Under the pieces are notes generated by a model. It saw only the letters and a list, made by a program, of their open reading frames with translations. It did no database searches and was not told the DNA's origin. From assembly GCA_963773605.1 (NCBI GenBank), contig CAVZBT010000010.1, forward strand, positions 310,001 to 374,000: a stretch of 64,000 nt of DNA. The letters are read 5' to 3'. Source of the stretch: CAVZBT01 sp963773605 (GTDB lineage: Bacteria > Acidobacteriota > UBA6911). The translations under genes and the position numbers were made by a program. This document shows, one piece after another, positions 27,994-37,658 of this stretch (position 1 is the stretch's first letter; every line of letters begins with the position of its first letter).

Positions 27994-28352
27994 GTTACCC
28001 GCCTCTCCTTGGGTCGCTTTGCTCCGTGAATCGCTGGCTGACTCCGGTTTGGTCTCGCGGCGGACCGGGGACTGTTCGCCCCCGCCCTATCGAAGAGATC
28101 CCCAAAAGCCTCGAGACGAGTTCGCCGCCAGTAGACGACCGAGGCCCCGCTGACTGTTTTGGTCCTCGAAGTACGGCCCGCACGACGTTCCGGATATCTT
28201 GATTGAAGCGCGTCACGATCTTTGATGGATTAGACCTGCATTTTTCACAGTAAATTCGCCTGACGGAAGTCATCGAGACAATTCGCTGTTCTGGAGTGAT
28301 TGGCGGAGGCTTGCCTGGACGTGTCCACTTGGCCAGGGGGTGCGATCCGCCT
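27994..28352. other. Gene-free stretch
   Basis: One minus-strand frame (27995-28273) is open but has no ribosome-binding site or recognisable family, so I do not call it. I see no repeats or RNA genes. Confidence 0.4.
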
Positions 28353-28685
28353 CTAAGCTGCCGGGGCCGACTTCTGAGGTGAGAGTAGCCGGATCAGATC
28401 CGATCTTGACGTGCCAAGAGCCAGAAGGGACCGAACGAGAAGGTCGAGGGATACCGAGCGTTCGCCGGCTTCCATTTTGGCGACACGTGACTGGCTGGAA
28501 TTAATAGCCTTGGCGATCTCAGCTTGAGTCATTCGGCGCCGCAGTCTCTGGCTACGCAAGCCTTCGGCAAGCCTGAGCTTGATCTCGAGATAAGCTTCCT
28601 CCTGCGACGAGAGTCCAAGAAAGTCTTTCGCGCTTCCAACCTTCCATCCTTTGGCCTCAAGGCGCTTTCTCTTTCTGTCACGCAT
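28353..28685 (-). CDS. XRE-family antitoxin (HigA-like)
   Basis: A 110-residue DNA-binding protein. The Cro/CI helix-turn-helix lies at about residues 48-102 (RMTQAEIAKAINSSQSRVAKMEAG and the helices after it). The N-terminal 45 residues contain a KDFLGLSSQEEAYLEI segment typical of antitoxins that follow RelE/HigB-like toxins. It overlaps the 3' end of the toxin gene by 8 bases. The antitoxin would normally repress its own operon and neutralise the toxin; here the toxin is damaged. Confidence 0.85.
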   Translation of the reverse strand: MRDRKRKRLEAKGWKVGSAKDFLGLSSQEEAYLEIKLRLAEGLRSQRLRRRMTQAEIAKAINSSQSRVAKMEAGERSVSLDLLVRSLLALGTSRSDLIRLLSPQKSAPAA

Positions 28686-29003
28686 CGTCGTACTCCCGCA
28701 ATCTCTTTTTTGACCGGACGATCACGGATTGCGGCGTGGTCCTGGATTTCTTGCTGAAGACATCCACGATCACTATCGCATCGGGATCGGCCCTGTAAAT
28801 GATGCGCCACGTCACGTCCGCATCGAGGACCCTCAATTCGTGACACTGTTCGCCGATGGCCGGCATCGGCCGCGAATGCGGCATTACCAGCGACTGTCCG
28901 CCCTGAAGCTTCCTGAGCAGGAAACCCGCTTCAAGCCGTGCATCCCTGGAACACGGGAGGGGACTTCACCTCGGCGTGCATCCATACCAGCGGCTTGTCA
29001 TTG
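28678..29003 (-). pseudogene. RelE/HigB-like toxin, frameshifted near the N-terminus
   Basis: The start region reads DKPLVWMHAEVKSPPV in one frame. After a one-base shift at about 28935 it continues as DARLEAGFLLRKLQGGQ, PHSRPMPAIGEQCHELRV, TWRIIYRADPDAIVIVDVFS to the end. Together these form a complete RelE/ParE-superfamily toxin of about 108 residues, an mRNA interferase in characterised members. The downstream antitoxin is intact. Internal initiation at 28884 would give a 68-residue C-terminal piece, unlikely to be active. Confidence 0.75.
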
Positions 29004-29048
29004 GGGGGCACGCATGGAATTCTATGTCAGATCCGACATATTTACAAG

Positions 29049-29285
29049 CTGTGCCTACCACAAACTCCGTAGTACTGAAATGGTTGCCGTTGCGGGTTCG
29101 CCCTGCTACCGTCCCGGGCCATGTCCGCTGTCCTGATATCGCTGCTCGCCGGACTGACCTCCCCGCTTCGGACACGAACCTCGCTGCAGGTTTGAGATCC
29201 CGGCACTCCGCCACCAGCTCGCCGTTCTCCAGAGGACGAGGAGAAGACGAGTTCGGCTTCGGGCCACGGACCGGCTCCTGTGGGT
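29049..29285 (+). mobile_element. About 235-bp repeat, copy 3: 5' fragment of an integrase-core transposase gene
   Basis: Third copy of the repeat, with the same start (CTGTGCCTACCACAAACTC) and end (CCGGCTCCTGTGGGT) as those at 7464 and 23082. Frame-shifted pieces read RTRTSLQV and LAVLQRTRRRRVRL-like. All three copies have the same orientation and length within a few bases. Confidence 0.65.
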
Positions 29286-29402
29286 TGCCCGGCGGCAAAG
29301 TTCCTATCCGAGCCCCAGATCTGGCATCATGCAGGCGACTGTGACCACCGCGGTGCCGGCGCTGGTCAACAAAGCTTCGGCAGTGTCGGTCTTGAAGGCC
29401 TC

Positions 29403-32400
29403 TCAAAATTTTCTTCGCGATTTGATTTGGACGGAATAGCCGCCGTTTTGATCGCGTAGTGCGCTGAGGGCATACTTTCTGGTCACCTGGTATTCCACTT
29501 GAACCAAGGCGTCTTGAGTTGAAGTGACGTCGGTGGCAAAGGTAAAAAAGAGCTTCTTGGTCACGCGTTGCTGTAAAGCCAAGCGTGCCCCGGGGTTGCT
29601 GCCGGTTCCTCCGATCTGCGGATCGATGGTCAAGGCGGAGAAGCCCGCCAGCTTTTCCACGCGGCTGCTGACCTGGCCTGCGAGCTGCCCCGCCAGCACC
29701 GATTGCGGCGTTGTCGCATTCGCCGTAGCGGCCTCGGTCGGGCGTCCCGTGACCAACATGTTGATGACATCCACCGGAGGTAGGGGCGGGTCGGAAGTGT
29801 AGGTAGTGCGCATGCGATCGATTGGACCTGTGAACCTCAGGTTCAGATTATATTGGTTCACCGTTGTCGTGACCGCCAGATTCACAACCGGCTCGGTGCG
29901 GACGGGATTGGCGAACTGGATGACCCCATTTTGAATTTCATATCGCCGGCCGTTGAAGAACAGTTCTCCACTCCGGATCTCGCTTCGGCCGAGGATGACC
30001 GGTTCCGCCAATGTCCCTGCCACGCGGAGGTCGGCGGCGCCTGTCACGTTCAGTTTGCTGCTCGACAGGTCCATTTCACGGGTCGATCTTAGCCCCAGGT
30101 TGAGCTTGATATTCTCCGCCATGCCCGCATTGGGCGGCGTCGGTGGCCCGGTGAATTGATCCATAAACGTCGCCAGATCGAATGATCGGGTGAACGATAC
30201 GCTGTTCAGCAGGATCTGCCCGCCCAGCACAGCCGAGTCGGGCGTTCCATTCAAAGTCAGATCTCCATTGAGAACTGCCCTTACTCCCTCCGGATAGCGC
30301 AGGCGAACCCTTCTGGCCTGCAGCGCCACATCGAAACGCACCGGCTGATATGTGGCAGAGCCGGTGCCCGTGATCGCGCCACCACCGCTCTCAGCGTTTA
30401 GAGCTCTGATGGTGATACGTTCCCCCTCCAGTGCCACTTCGGCATTGACCTTATGCAGGCCCAATGGCGTATCGGGCTGCTCAAAAGATCCATCCACCAC
30501 GCGAACCGTTCCGCGAATCTCCGGGTGCGCGCGCGAACCTTGGGCAGTTATGTCTAGCTTCAGCTGACCGGCAGTGTCCGCTTCCGGAAGCACCATCTTA
30601 ATGATGTGCAGATCGACCGCGCCCGAAGCCGCTGCTCGCAGACTCCCGTCGCCGATCACCGGAACAACTGCTTGTAGTTGCAGATCGGTCCCGGTGCCTG
30701 TGAGATTGGCGCGAGGCAGCGTAACCGTTCCTCCGCGATAATCAACATGAATGGGCTCTGCGCTCGAGAGCTGAATCGATTGATAAGCCAGGCTCAAGCT
30801 CGGGATCTCGGCGTGCGCCTCCACTTGCCGGGGCTCCTTCAACGGGCCCCTCAAGGAGGCATGCAGCTCCGCCTGGCCTCGAAAGTCCTGGTCCCGGCCG
30901 TGCAGATATGTGGCCATCAGAGGGCCGAGGTCAATGGTCCGCGTGTCTATATTCGCGGTGGCGTCATACGGGGGATTCACGTTCACGGTTCCGCGCGCCG
31001 TCAGGCTGACACCCGAGACCGTGGAATCCACAGTAAAGTTGGCCTGCTGGTTCGCCACTGTCGCGTGGGCCTTTAACCCATCGAGATTTTGTTCGCCATA
31101 TTGGAGCTTCGGAGCTTCGACAGTGGCATCCAATTGCGGTGCTTTCAGCGTGCCCCGGCCTCTCGCCGAAGCCTTGACGAGCCCGCTTACCGGAAGATTG
31201 CGGGCGAGGACCGGCTGAAGTTTTTCGAGCTGTACGCCCGGAAATTCCGCCTGGACCTCATATCCTTCCTCACTAGGATAGTAGATGATCCTTGCGCTGC
31301 CGGATCCCGCCGCGGTACGGACATTCAAGGTGGAGTTTATCGCGTTTCCAGTCCCCTGAAATTGCACCGAGAGGTCTTCAATAGGTTGGTCCCAGGCGCT
31401 CCCCTGTAACAAGCGGATCGATCCCTGCCCCGCTGGCTTGGCTTGCGATCCCTGGAAAAACACGTCGGCGGAAAGCACGCCAGTAATCGGATATTCCATC
31501 TTCGCCAAAAGCAGGACATCAGCCACCGGGACATTCTTTCCGGTCAGCCGCAGAGTGACCGGATTCTGCGGCTGGTAACTCCAGTCGGTCAGACCAACCG
31601 CAGCGTCAAACCGAACGCTTCCTTGCGAACTCATCTGAAGTTGCCCTTGCTGCAGAGCAACTCCCGACGGGCTGGCGTCAATTATCGCGCGCACATTTCT
31701 CAGAGTCGTGCCGTGGTAGCTGACGTTCTCCCCGCTCAATTGGCCGGTGAGACGCGGCGCCTTTGTCGTGCCCTGAAGTTGGCCGCTAAAAGAGGCGGAT
31801 CCCCCCAAGCCCAGCAGTTGCGGGCGCGCAGCGGCCGGTTTGTCGGCCTGTTGTTCGGCGGGAGTGCCCACGCCCGCAGCGGCCCCTGATGTTCCCTCTG
31901 CCGCCGCGCGCGGCAATAGCCATGGGCTTTGAGCGGGGCCCGCCGGCTGTGATGGTTCAGGCGCAGACCGAGTCCTGCCCGCGTGGGGTCTGCTCGCTTG
32001 CGATCGCGGTTCTGATAATCGAAAGACGGTCGCCAGCACATCGACCTCGTGTAGATCGTCCGAGTTCGCTTCTATCCGGACGCTGGATTGACCGGAAAGA
32101 GTCCCGTCCAGATTGACAGAAGTATGCGGGGTGCGAAGATAGGTACGCTGCAGCGACAAAATGTTTCTCGCGCCATCGTAGGCAAGATGCACGACTCCAT
32201 TAACCGGGATTGCATTAGAACCGCCGGCAAGTTCCTGCTTCACCGGCTGCGAACCGGCCATCGTGGCATCGGAACGGACTTGAAGCGCTTGCATGCTGCC
32301 GTGCCAATTTGCCTTCGCAGTGGCATTCAGGCGCCCGGTGATCCCCATGCCGTCCAGAGGCTTTGCCGCCAAGGCGGCGTTCGCCGCAGCCAAGGAAATG

Positions 32401-33503
32401 CCCCTCAAAGTTGCTTCGAGCGTACCCGCTTGCTTGCCGGCCAGATCCTGAACAGTGACTTCGGCCGCAACCTGACCGTCCATAACGTGCATCTTTAATC
32501 CATGAGCTAACAGATTCCCATGGTTCAAACTGTATTCTCCGCTGAGAGCGTCGATCACGGTCTGTGCTTCCGGAGAAGCAACGGCCAGCTTGGGGCTGCT
32601 AAGCTGCCCTTGAATGGCCAAGCCTTCCAAAAACGGCCGGCCGGGAATGGTCTGATAATGGATTTCGCCCTTCGTTGCGATCTCACCGGAAGGCAACGTC
32701 GGGATTTTCATGGTGTCCTTGAGCTCGGTAACGGAAAGCACCGCATCGTAGGAGCCGTCTATTGCCGGATTGCTGAAATCCCGCAGTTTTACCTGGGCTG
32801 TAATCCGGGAGGAACCACTGGTCACGCGTAGAGATGTTAGGGTCAGGACGGAAGGGCTGACGACAAAGTGTGCCTCAAGACCGTGCTGTAATGGTCGGTA
32901 GTCACCGTATTGAATCCGGCCGGCTCGATAATTGACGGTACCGCCGTACTCCCGGCTCGAGGAATTGAAGGAAACTCGAGACTCCAATCCGTGCAACTCG
33001 GCATCCAGAGGCGTCTGGCGATCCCGAAAATTAACCTCTCCCTGACTGATGGCAAAGTGACCGATCGCGAGATCGAAGATGTCGGTAGACTTACCCGTCT
33101 CTGGTGGCACGGGGAGATTCGTCCGCCCTTGCTCGTCTATCAGCAGATAAACTACCGGACGGTCCACCGCGATTTCCTGCAAATCGATTTTCTGTTTCCG
33201 GATGGAGACAAGCTTCAGACCGATGCCGATGCGGTCGGCCCGGAAAAGAGGCGGCTGAGAATCGGGTTCTGTTCCATGTACGGTAATGCGATAAAGGTCG
33301 AGATAGAGCCCCGCCCACCGAAACTTGAAATCACCAACCTCCACGCGCCCTCCAATGGCGTTCTCGGCGCGCTCGACAGCTGTTGCGAGGAGATATCGGT
33401 GGAATCTCGCGCTACGCAACAGCAGGAAGGCGGAGCAAAGTAGCACCACCAACACCAGCGATGTTGCTAAGACACTGCGGAAAGTCCGACGGTTTACATA
33501 CAT
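29403..33503 (-). CDS. TamB-like translocation/assembly protein (DUF490)
   Basis: A 1366-residue protein with an N-terminal signal anchor (about residues 5-28) and AsmA/TamB-like beginning (ENAIGGRVEVGDFKFRW), a very long beta-rich repetitive middle, and a C-terminal DUF490/TamB domain (GRSEIRSGELFFNGRRYEIQ to the end). Such proteins span the periplasm and form a groove for lipids or outer-membrane protein assembly. A Pro/Ala-rich low-complexity insert lies near residues 515-570. Start ATG 33503 has GGAGGA upstream. It directly follows the Omp85-family gene with a 42-base gap, the conserved TamA-TamB order. Confidence 0.85.
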   Translation of the reverse strand: MYVNRRTFRSVLATSLVLVVLLCSAFLLLRSARFHRYLLATAVERAENAIGGRVEVGDFKFRWAGLYLDLYRITVHGTEPDSQPPLFRADRIGIGLKLVSIRKQKIDLQEIAVDRPVVYLLIDEQGRTNLPVPPETGKSTDIFDLAIGHFAISQGEVNFRDRQTPLDAELHGLESRVSFNSSSREYGGTVNYRAGRIQYGDYRPLQHGLEAHFVVSPSVLTLTSLRVTSGSSRITAQVKLRDFSNPAIDGSYDAVLSVTELKDTMKIPTLPSGEIATKGEIHYQTIPGRPFLEGLAIQGQLSSPKLAVASPEAQTVIDALSGEYSLNHGNLLAHGLKMHVMDGQVAAEVTVQDLAGKQAGTLEATLRGISLAAANAALAAKPLDGMGITGRLNATAKANWHGSMQALQVRSDATMAGSQPVKQELAGGSNAIPVNGVVHLAYDGARNILSLQRTYLRTPHTSVNLDGTLSGQSSVRIEANSDDLHEVDVLATVFRLSEPRSQASRPHAGRTRSAPEPSQPAGPAQSPWLLPRAAAEGTSGAAAGVGTPAEQQADKPAAARPQLLGLGGSASFSGQLQGTTKAPRLTGQLSGENVSYHGTTLRNVRAIIDASPSGVALQQGQLQMSSQGSVRFDAAVGLTDWSYQPQNPVTLRLTGKNVPVADVLLLAKMEYPITGVLSADVFFQGSQAKPAGQGSIRLLQGSAWDQPIEDLSVQFQGTGNAINSTLNVRTAAGSGSARIIYYPSEEGYEVQAEFPGVQLEKLQPVLARNLPVSGLVKASARGRGTLKAPQLDATVEAPKLQYGEQNLDGLKAHATVANQQANFTVDSTVSGVSLTARGTVNVNPPYDATANIDTRTIDLGPLMATYLHGRDQDFRGQAELHASLRGPLKEPRQVEAHAEIPSLSLAYQSIQLSSAEPIHVDYRGGTVTLPRANLTGTGTDLQLQAVVPVIGDGSLRAAASGAVDLHIIKMVLPEADTAGQLKLDITAQGSRAHPEIRGTVRVVDGSFEQPDTPLGLHKVNAEVALEGERITIRALNAESGGGAITGTGSATYQPVRFDVALQARRVRLRYPEGVRAVLNGDLTLNGTPDSAVLGGQILLNSVSFTRSFDLATFMDQFTGPPTPPNAGMAENIKLNLGLRSTREMDLSSSKLNVTGAADLRVAGTLAEPVILGRSEIRSGELFFNGRRYEIQNGVIQFANPVRTEPVVNLAVTTTVNQYNLNLRFTGPIDRMRTTYTSDPPLPPVDVINMLVTGRPTEAATANATTPQSVLAGQLAGQVSSRVEKLAGFSALTIDPQIGGTGSNPGARLALQQRVTKKLFFTFATDVTSTQDALVQVEYQVTRKYALSALRDQNGGYSVQIKSRRKF

Positions 33504-33545
33504 GACTTCTGTCCTCCGTCGGGGGGCGCAGGGCACATCCTGCGG

Positions 33546-36539
33546 CTAGAAAGCCTGTCCGAGGGTGACAAAGATCTGGATCGATTTGACCCCGGGCGTG
33601 CGATTCAAATTATGACCGATGTCCAGGCGCACCGGGCCGACCGGCGTTTGATAGCGCAGGCCGAAGCCGACCGTATTGGTGTAATCCTTCAGGAAACGGC
33701 TGAACCCGATGCGGCGGTACACATTGCCTCCATCATAGAAAATAACCCCGCCGAGCCCTTTCACTGGGCCAATCGTTAACGGTATCGGAAAGCGGCCCTC
33801 TGAATTGAGAATCAAGAGCTGGCGGCCGCCCGCAGGGACGGTGACGTTCGCCGTGCAGGTTGAAGGGTCGTCCGCTTTGGTACAGAGAACCGCCGTCTGC
33901 TGCGGCCCCGCACCGTTCAATGGAAAGCCGCGCAAGCTGTCCGCACCTCCCGAGAAGAACTGCTCGCTGAATGGGACGTGGCTGCCGGCGAACGACTTCA
34001 AGAATCCCAGGCGGACATTGTTGGCCCAGACCATCCAGGGCGCAACCTCCCAGTAGTAGGACTTCTGCCCGAATAATCGGACGAAGCTATCGGTGGAGCC
34101 GAGGAACTCAGGAATAATCCGGAGATCCAAAGTCTGGAAGACACCTTTGTGAGCGTCGAGAGGCTTATCGCGCGTGTCACGCGTGAATGAGACGGATGGG
34201 AACGAGGCCCGCACCGAAAGATCCTCCTCGGGTACGAAGTTCTTGATGAGGAGGTCCCTGAGCGAAGTCCGTTGAATGGTGTAGCGAAACTGCAACCGTG
34301 AGGTCCTGGCTTCGTTCAGGATCTTCTCCACCTGAAACGAGCCCAACTGGGTCCGTGCGCCGAAGAGCGGATTCTGCGTGTTGCGTTCAGTGGATAAGCT
34401 CCATAGGGCGTTCCAATTCAGCGATCCGCGAAATTGCGGGATCGTGTAGGTGAAGGTACCTTTCTGATAGAGTCGAGAAATGAGCGCAGAAACGGATGCC
34501 GTCTCGCCCCTTCCGAACAAGTTGGACCGGCTATAGTCGATCGAAGCGAGAGGACTGATGATGTTTTTCTCGATAATAGTGAATTGACTGGGCAAACCAA
34601 CGGACGGGAGGCCCGGCAAAGAAACGATCCCCGACGAGAGGCTGCCGGCCCGCGCAGTTGATTGAAAGCCGAACCCGTAACCCAGGCTATTGCGCTTGCC
34701 TTCATGGACCTTTACAACGACCTCTTCTTCTGTCTGATCTGTAATCGGCTTCAGGGGGGAAACGTCGGCCCAGTCGAAATCCCCCAGGTTGTAGAGCTTA
34801 CTTTCCGACTCCAGCAATTTCCCTTCTCCCAGCGGAGCCCCTGGCTGCACGGTGGTGTTGCGCCGAATGAAGCTCTCCTTGGTATGCTGAGCGCCGATGA
34901 AAGCCACTTGACGGATAGCGGTCCGGGGGCCCTCTGCCACGATGTAAGTGACGGCGACGCGGTGAGGATTGTTTTGCACCGGAGTCACCGTCGAGCGAAA
35001 CTTAACGTTCCTATAGCCCAGGTTCAGATAGTTCGCGACGATCTGATTACGGTCCGCGTTCAGCAGCGACAGCGAATAAGGCTGGCCGGCCGTCAGTTTC
35101 ACGCCATCCGGAGCGAGGGCGTCAACGGACTGAGTCTCATTTCCCTCGATGCGAAGCGAATCCACCAGGGTTTGGTCGCCCTCAACAACCTTGAAGGTCA
35201 CATAAAGCTTCCGCTCGCGGTCGTCAATTCCGGGATCCACTTTAACGTCGCCAAACCCTGCATCGCGGTAGAATGCAGCCAGATTTCTCGAACTCCTGTT
35301 CACCAGGTCTTGGCTGAACTGGCCGCGTGACAGGAATCTCCCTTCTTTAACGACCACCTGGTCCTTCAGGTCCTTCTCACTGAAACGCTTATTACCGGTT
35401 ACATCCACATCTTCGACGCGATGCTTATTCCCCCGGTCAATCGCGTAGCCGACCGAAATCTGGTGGTCACGCTCGATCCGGGTCTCCACCTTTACATCGA
35501 AGTATCCCTTTTTTTGAAAATGATTGACGAGGTTTCGTTTCCCCTCTTCAACCAGGTCCTCGTCAAAAGCATTCTCTTCGTAAATGGGGATCAATTTTTG
35601 AAGTTGTCCCTTTGAGACGCGCACGCCAGAGGTCCGGACGTCCACGGGGGAGCCGCGTGTCACCTGGAAAGTGACATCGGCGCGGTTCGTCTCGGGGTGG
35701 TAGATGGGTGGCTCGCGGTGTATCTGGCTGGCGAGCAGGTTCTCTTTACTGAGATGGCTGCGGATGCGGGCGGCTGCTGCGCGGAGATGCTCCGGGTCAT
35801 AGCGCTTGCCCGGAATCAGTGAGGCTCCTCTGAACCGCGCAATGAGTGAACGGAAGATGCTATACAGATGTTGTTGCTCTCGCTCGGGAAGTCCGTGTAC
35901 CTCAACGGCGCCAAACTTGGCACGCTTGTTCAAAGTGACGCGATAAGTGACATTCGCCAGGTAGTGCACGTCATCCAGTTGTGTCTCGCTTGCCACCTGA
36001 GCTTTGAAATATCCGTTGTTCGCGAAAAAGCGCTCGAGCGCCGGAATTGCCGCTTTGATGCGTTTTTCGTCATAGGCCTCTTCCGAGGGATAATTCACAA
36101 CATCGAGCAACCGCGAATAAGCAAAGACCTTGATCGCGCCGGGAAAGTTGATCATGCCGATGTAGTAAGCAGGCTGGAGCACAAAAAGAACCTTCAGTCC
36201 ACCCGTCCCAGGCGTCACTTCGACGTCCACTTTGCTGAATCGCCGAGTTCCGTTCAGGGCCGCTATCGTGTTCTGTACCTTCTCATTCGAGTAGGAGTCC
36301 CCAGCTTTTTGCAGCACTAAGGGGCGTAGAAGCTCGACATCGATGTGCGGCCTGCCAACCAAGTCCACGAGCGCCACCTTCTGCCCCTCAAAAAAGGACT
36401 GCGGCGCCTTTGCTTGCTGGGCGGGAAACAAGGAGAGCGGGAACAGTACTAGGAAAAAAAAGGCAACGATGGTCTCCTTTCGCCTATCCTGGTTGCGGTC
36501 CGAGGTCCCGTTCTCCGGCCTTTCGGTTGTCACGCTCAC
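33546..36539 (-). CDS. BamA/TamA-family (Omp85) outer-membrane assembly protein
   Basis: A 997-residue Omp85-superfamily protein. A signal peptide (about residues 22-41) precedes several POTRA domains (about 50-600; for example KVALVDLVGRPHIDVELLRP and HRVEDVDVTGNKRFSEKDL), then a C-terminal beta-barrel ending in aromatic-rich strands (FGLRYQTPVGPVRLDIGHN, then IFVTLGQAF). The conserved barrel-lid motif appears as GGADSLRGF. It should insert or translocate outer-membrane proteins together with the TamB-like partner encoded next. GTG 36539 is the start of the open frame; a later start close to the signal peptide cannot be excluded. Confidence 0.88.
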   Translation of the reverse strand: MSVTTERPENGTSDRNQDRRKETIVAFFFLVLFPLSLFPAQQAKAPQSFFEGQKVALVDLVGRPHIDVELLRPLVLQKAGDSYSNEKVQNTIAALNGTRRFSKVDVEVTPGTGGLKVLFVLQPAYYIGMINFPGAIKVFAYSRLLDVVNYPSEEAYDEKRIKAAIPALERFFANNGYFKAQVASETQLDDVHYLANVTYRVTLNKRAKFGAVEVHGLPEREQQHLYSIFRSLIARFRGASLIPGKRYDPEHLRAAAARIRSHLSKENLLASQIHREPPIYHPETNRADVTFQVTRGSPVDVRTSGVRVSKGQLQKLIPIYEENAFDEDLVEEGKRNLVNHFQKKGYFDVKVETRIERDHQISVGYAIDRGNKHRVEDVDVTGNKRFSEKDLKDQVVVKEGRFLSRGQFSQDLVNRSSRNLAAFYRDAGFGDVKVDPGIDDRERKLYVTFKVVEGDQTLVDSLRIEGNETQSVDALAPDGVKLTAGQPYSLSLLNADRNQIVANYLNLGYRNVKFRSTVTPVQNNPHRVAVTYIVAEGPRTAIRQVAFIGAQHTKESFIRRNTTVQPGAPLGEGKLLESESKLYNLGDFDWADVSPLKPITDQTEEEVVVKVHEGKRNSLGYGFGFQSTARAGSLSSGIVSLPGLPSVGLPSQFTIIEKNIISPLASIDYSRSNLFGRGETASVSALISRLYQKGTFTYTIPQFRGSLNWNALWSLSTERNTQNPLFGARTQLGSFQVEKILNEARTSRLQFRYTIQRTSLRDLLIKNFVPEEDLSVRASFPSVSFTRDTRDKPLDAHKGVFQTLDLRIIPEFLGSTDSFVRLFGQKSYYWEVAPWMVWANNVRLGFLKSFAGSHVPFSEQFFSGGADSLRGFPLNGAGPQQTAVLCTKADDPSTCTANVTVPAGGRQLLILNSEGRFPIPLTIGPVKGLGGVIFYDGGNVYRRIGFSRFLKDYTNTVGFGLRYQTPVGPVRLDIGHNLNRTPGVKSIQIFVTLGQAF

Positions 36540-36886
36540 TCAGCGACCGTGGTCCGCGCGGCGGGTTGCCAGCCATCGGATCCCCTGGCCGCGTTCGCGT
36601 CGGTCGCGCCTGTTCACCTTTGTACCACCCATGGGATTCACCCCCTACCGGAAGTGTGCCGAATTCGCCCGGGAAATTCCATATCCCTTGGTCGGTCGTT
36701 ACAGTCCGCGGGCGGTGAGCGAGTTGTTTGCGTTGGGCGTGAACTGACACGGAACATCGGGTTCGCGTTGGTCGCGCCTTTGTGCGGTTCGTACGGCTCC
36801 GCCGATTGGGACCCGGCAAGAAATCACCGGACAACCCCGCGAGGAATGAGCTGACGAGACGATCACACGGTGCTGTGCGGATATTG
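36540..36886. other. Intergenic region between divergent genes
   Basis: It separates the Omp85 gene (minus) from the TIGR03118 fragment (plus). Two similar motifs occur: GGGATTCACCCCCTACCGG and repeated CGCGTTGGTCGCGCC / CGCGTCGGTCGCGCC at about 36596 and 36763, a short direct repeat. No gene supported. Confidence 0.4.
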
Positions 36887-37550
36887 ATGATCCTGTTGAC
36901 CGCCATCGTGGCATTAGCCATAACTCCCCGGCTACCGTCTGTTGCGCGCGCTGCGGCCGACGCACCCACGTTCACCCAGACCAATCTCGTCTCCGACGTC
37001 CCGGGACTGGCCAGGCTCACAGACCCGAGCCTGGTAAACCCCTGGGGCATGACTCTGGGTCTGAACAGCGGCCTGTGGATTGCGGACAATGGCTCCGGCA
37101 AGGCTACGACCTATGACGGCACCGGCCAACCACTCCCGTCGGGATCGCCTTTGGTGGTTACGATCCCCGCTCCGGGTGGGGGCACATCGGCCCCCACGGG
37201 GGTGGCCACAAACGGCACGGGCGATTTCATCATCTCGTCTGGCAATGCCTCGGGCCCAAGCACCGAGTTGTTCTCCACCGAGGACGGCACCATCGCCGGC
37301 TGGAACAGCAGCGTAGATCCCGACCACGCCATAATCGCGGTGGACAATTCAGCGTCGGGGGCGATCTACAAGGGTCTCGCGATCGGCTTCAATGAACTCG
37401 GCGCCTTCCTGTTCGCCACGAATTTCTATGCGGGTACGGTTGACGTCTTCGACTCGAGCTTTCAACCTGTTCGCATTCCCGGCGGATTCAGGGATCCTCA
37501 CCTGCCTGCCGGCTACGCGCCTTTCGGGATAGCGGCGATCAACTCCAGGC
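36887..37550 (+). pseudogene. TIGR03118-family secreted protein, C-terminally truncated
   Basis: The frame begins with a signal peptide from ATG 36887 and continues FTQTNLVSDVPGLARLTDP, NPWGMTLGLNSGLWIADNG and YAPFGIAAIN, the expected order of landmarks in the TIGR03118 family (beta-propeller-like, unknown function). Complete members are about 350-400 residues; here the protein stops at about 220, exactly where an inverted piece of a response-regulator gene begins. The 3' part of the gene is not found in the window. An upstream in-frame start at 36782 is less likely because it would put 35 residues before the signal. Confidence 0.7.
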
Positions 37551-37551
37551 G

Positions 37552-37653
37552 AATGTAGTCATCGGCACCCATTTCGAGCAGGACGACCTTGTCGGCAACA
37601 TCTGTTTTTGCGCTGAGAACAATGACAGGTACCGATGGGGCTCTGTCTTCATA
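37552..37653 (-). pseudogene. Inverted fragment of a response-regulator receiver domain
   Basis: The minus strand reads VPVIVLSAKTDVADKVVLL and then EMGADDYI. This is the beta4-alpha4-beta5 part of an OmpR-type receiver, ending precisely before the conserved TKPFSP. The matching continuation TKPFSPRELLARARTAMRR is on the opposite strand at 37659. The natural protein reads ...GADDYI/V-TKPFSP..., so this piece of about 100 bases has been inverted in place. The first 70 or so receiver residues, including the phosphorylation Asp, are missing. Confidence 0.8.
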
Positions 37654-37658
37654 TGCCT

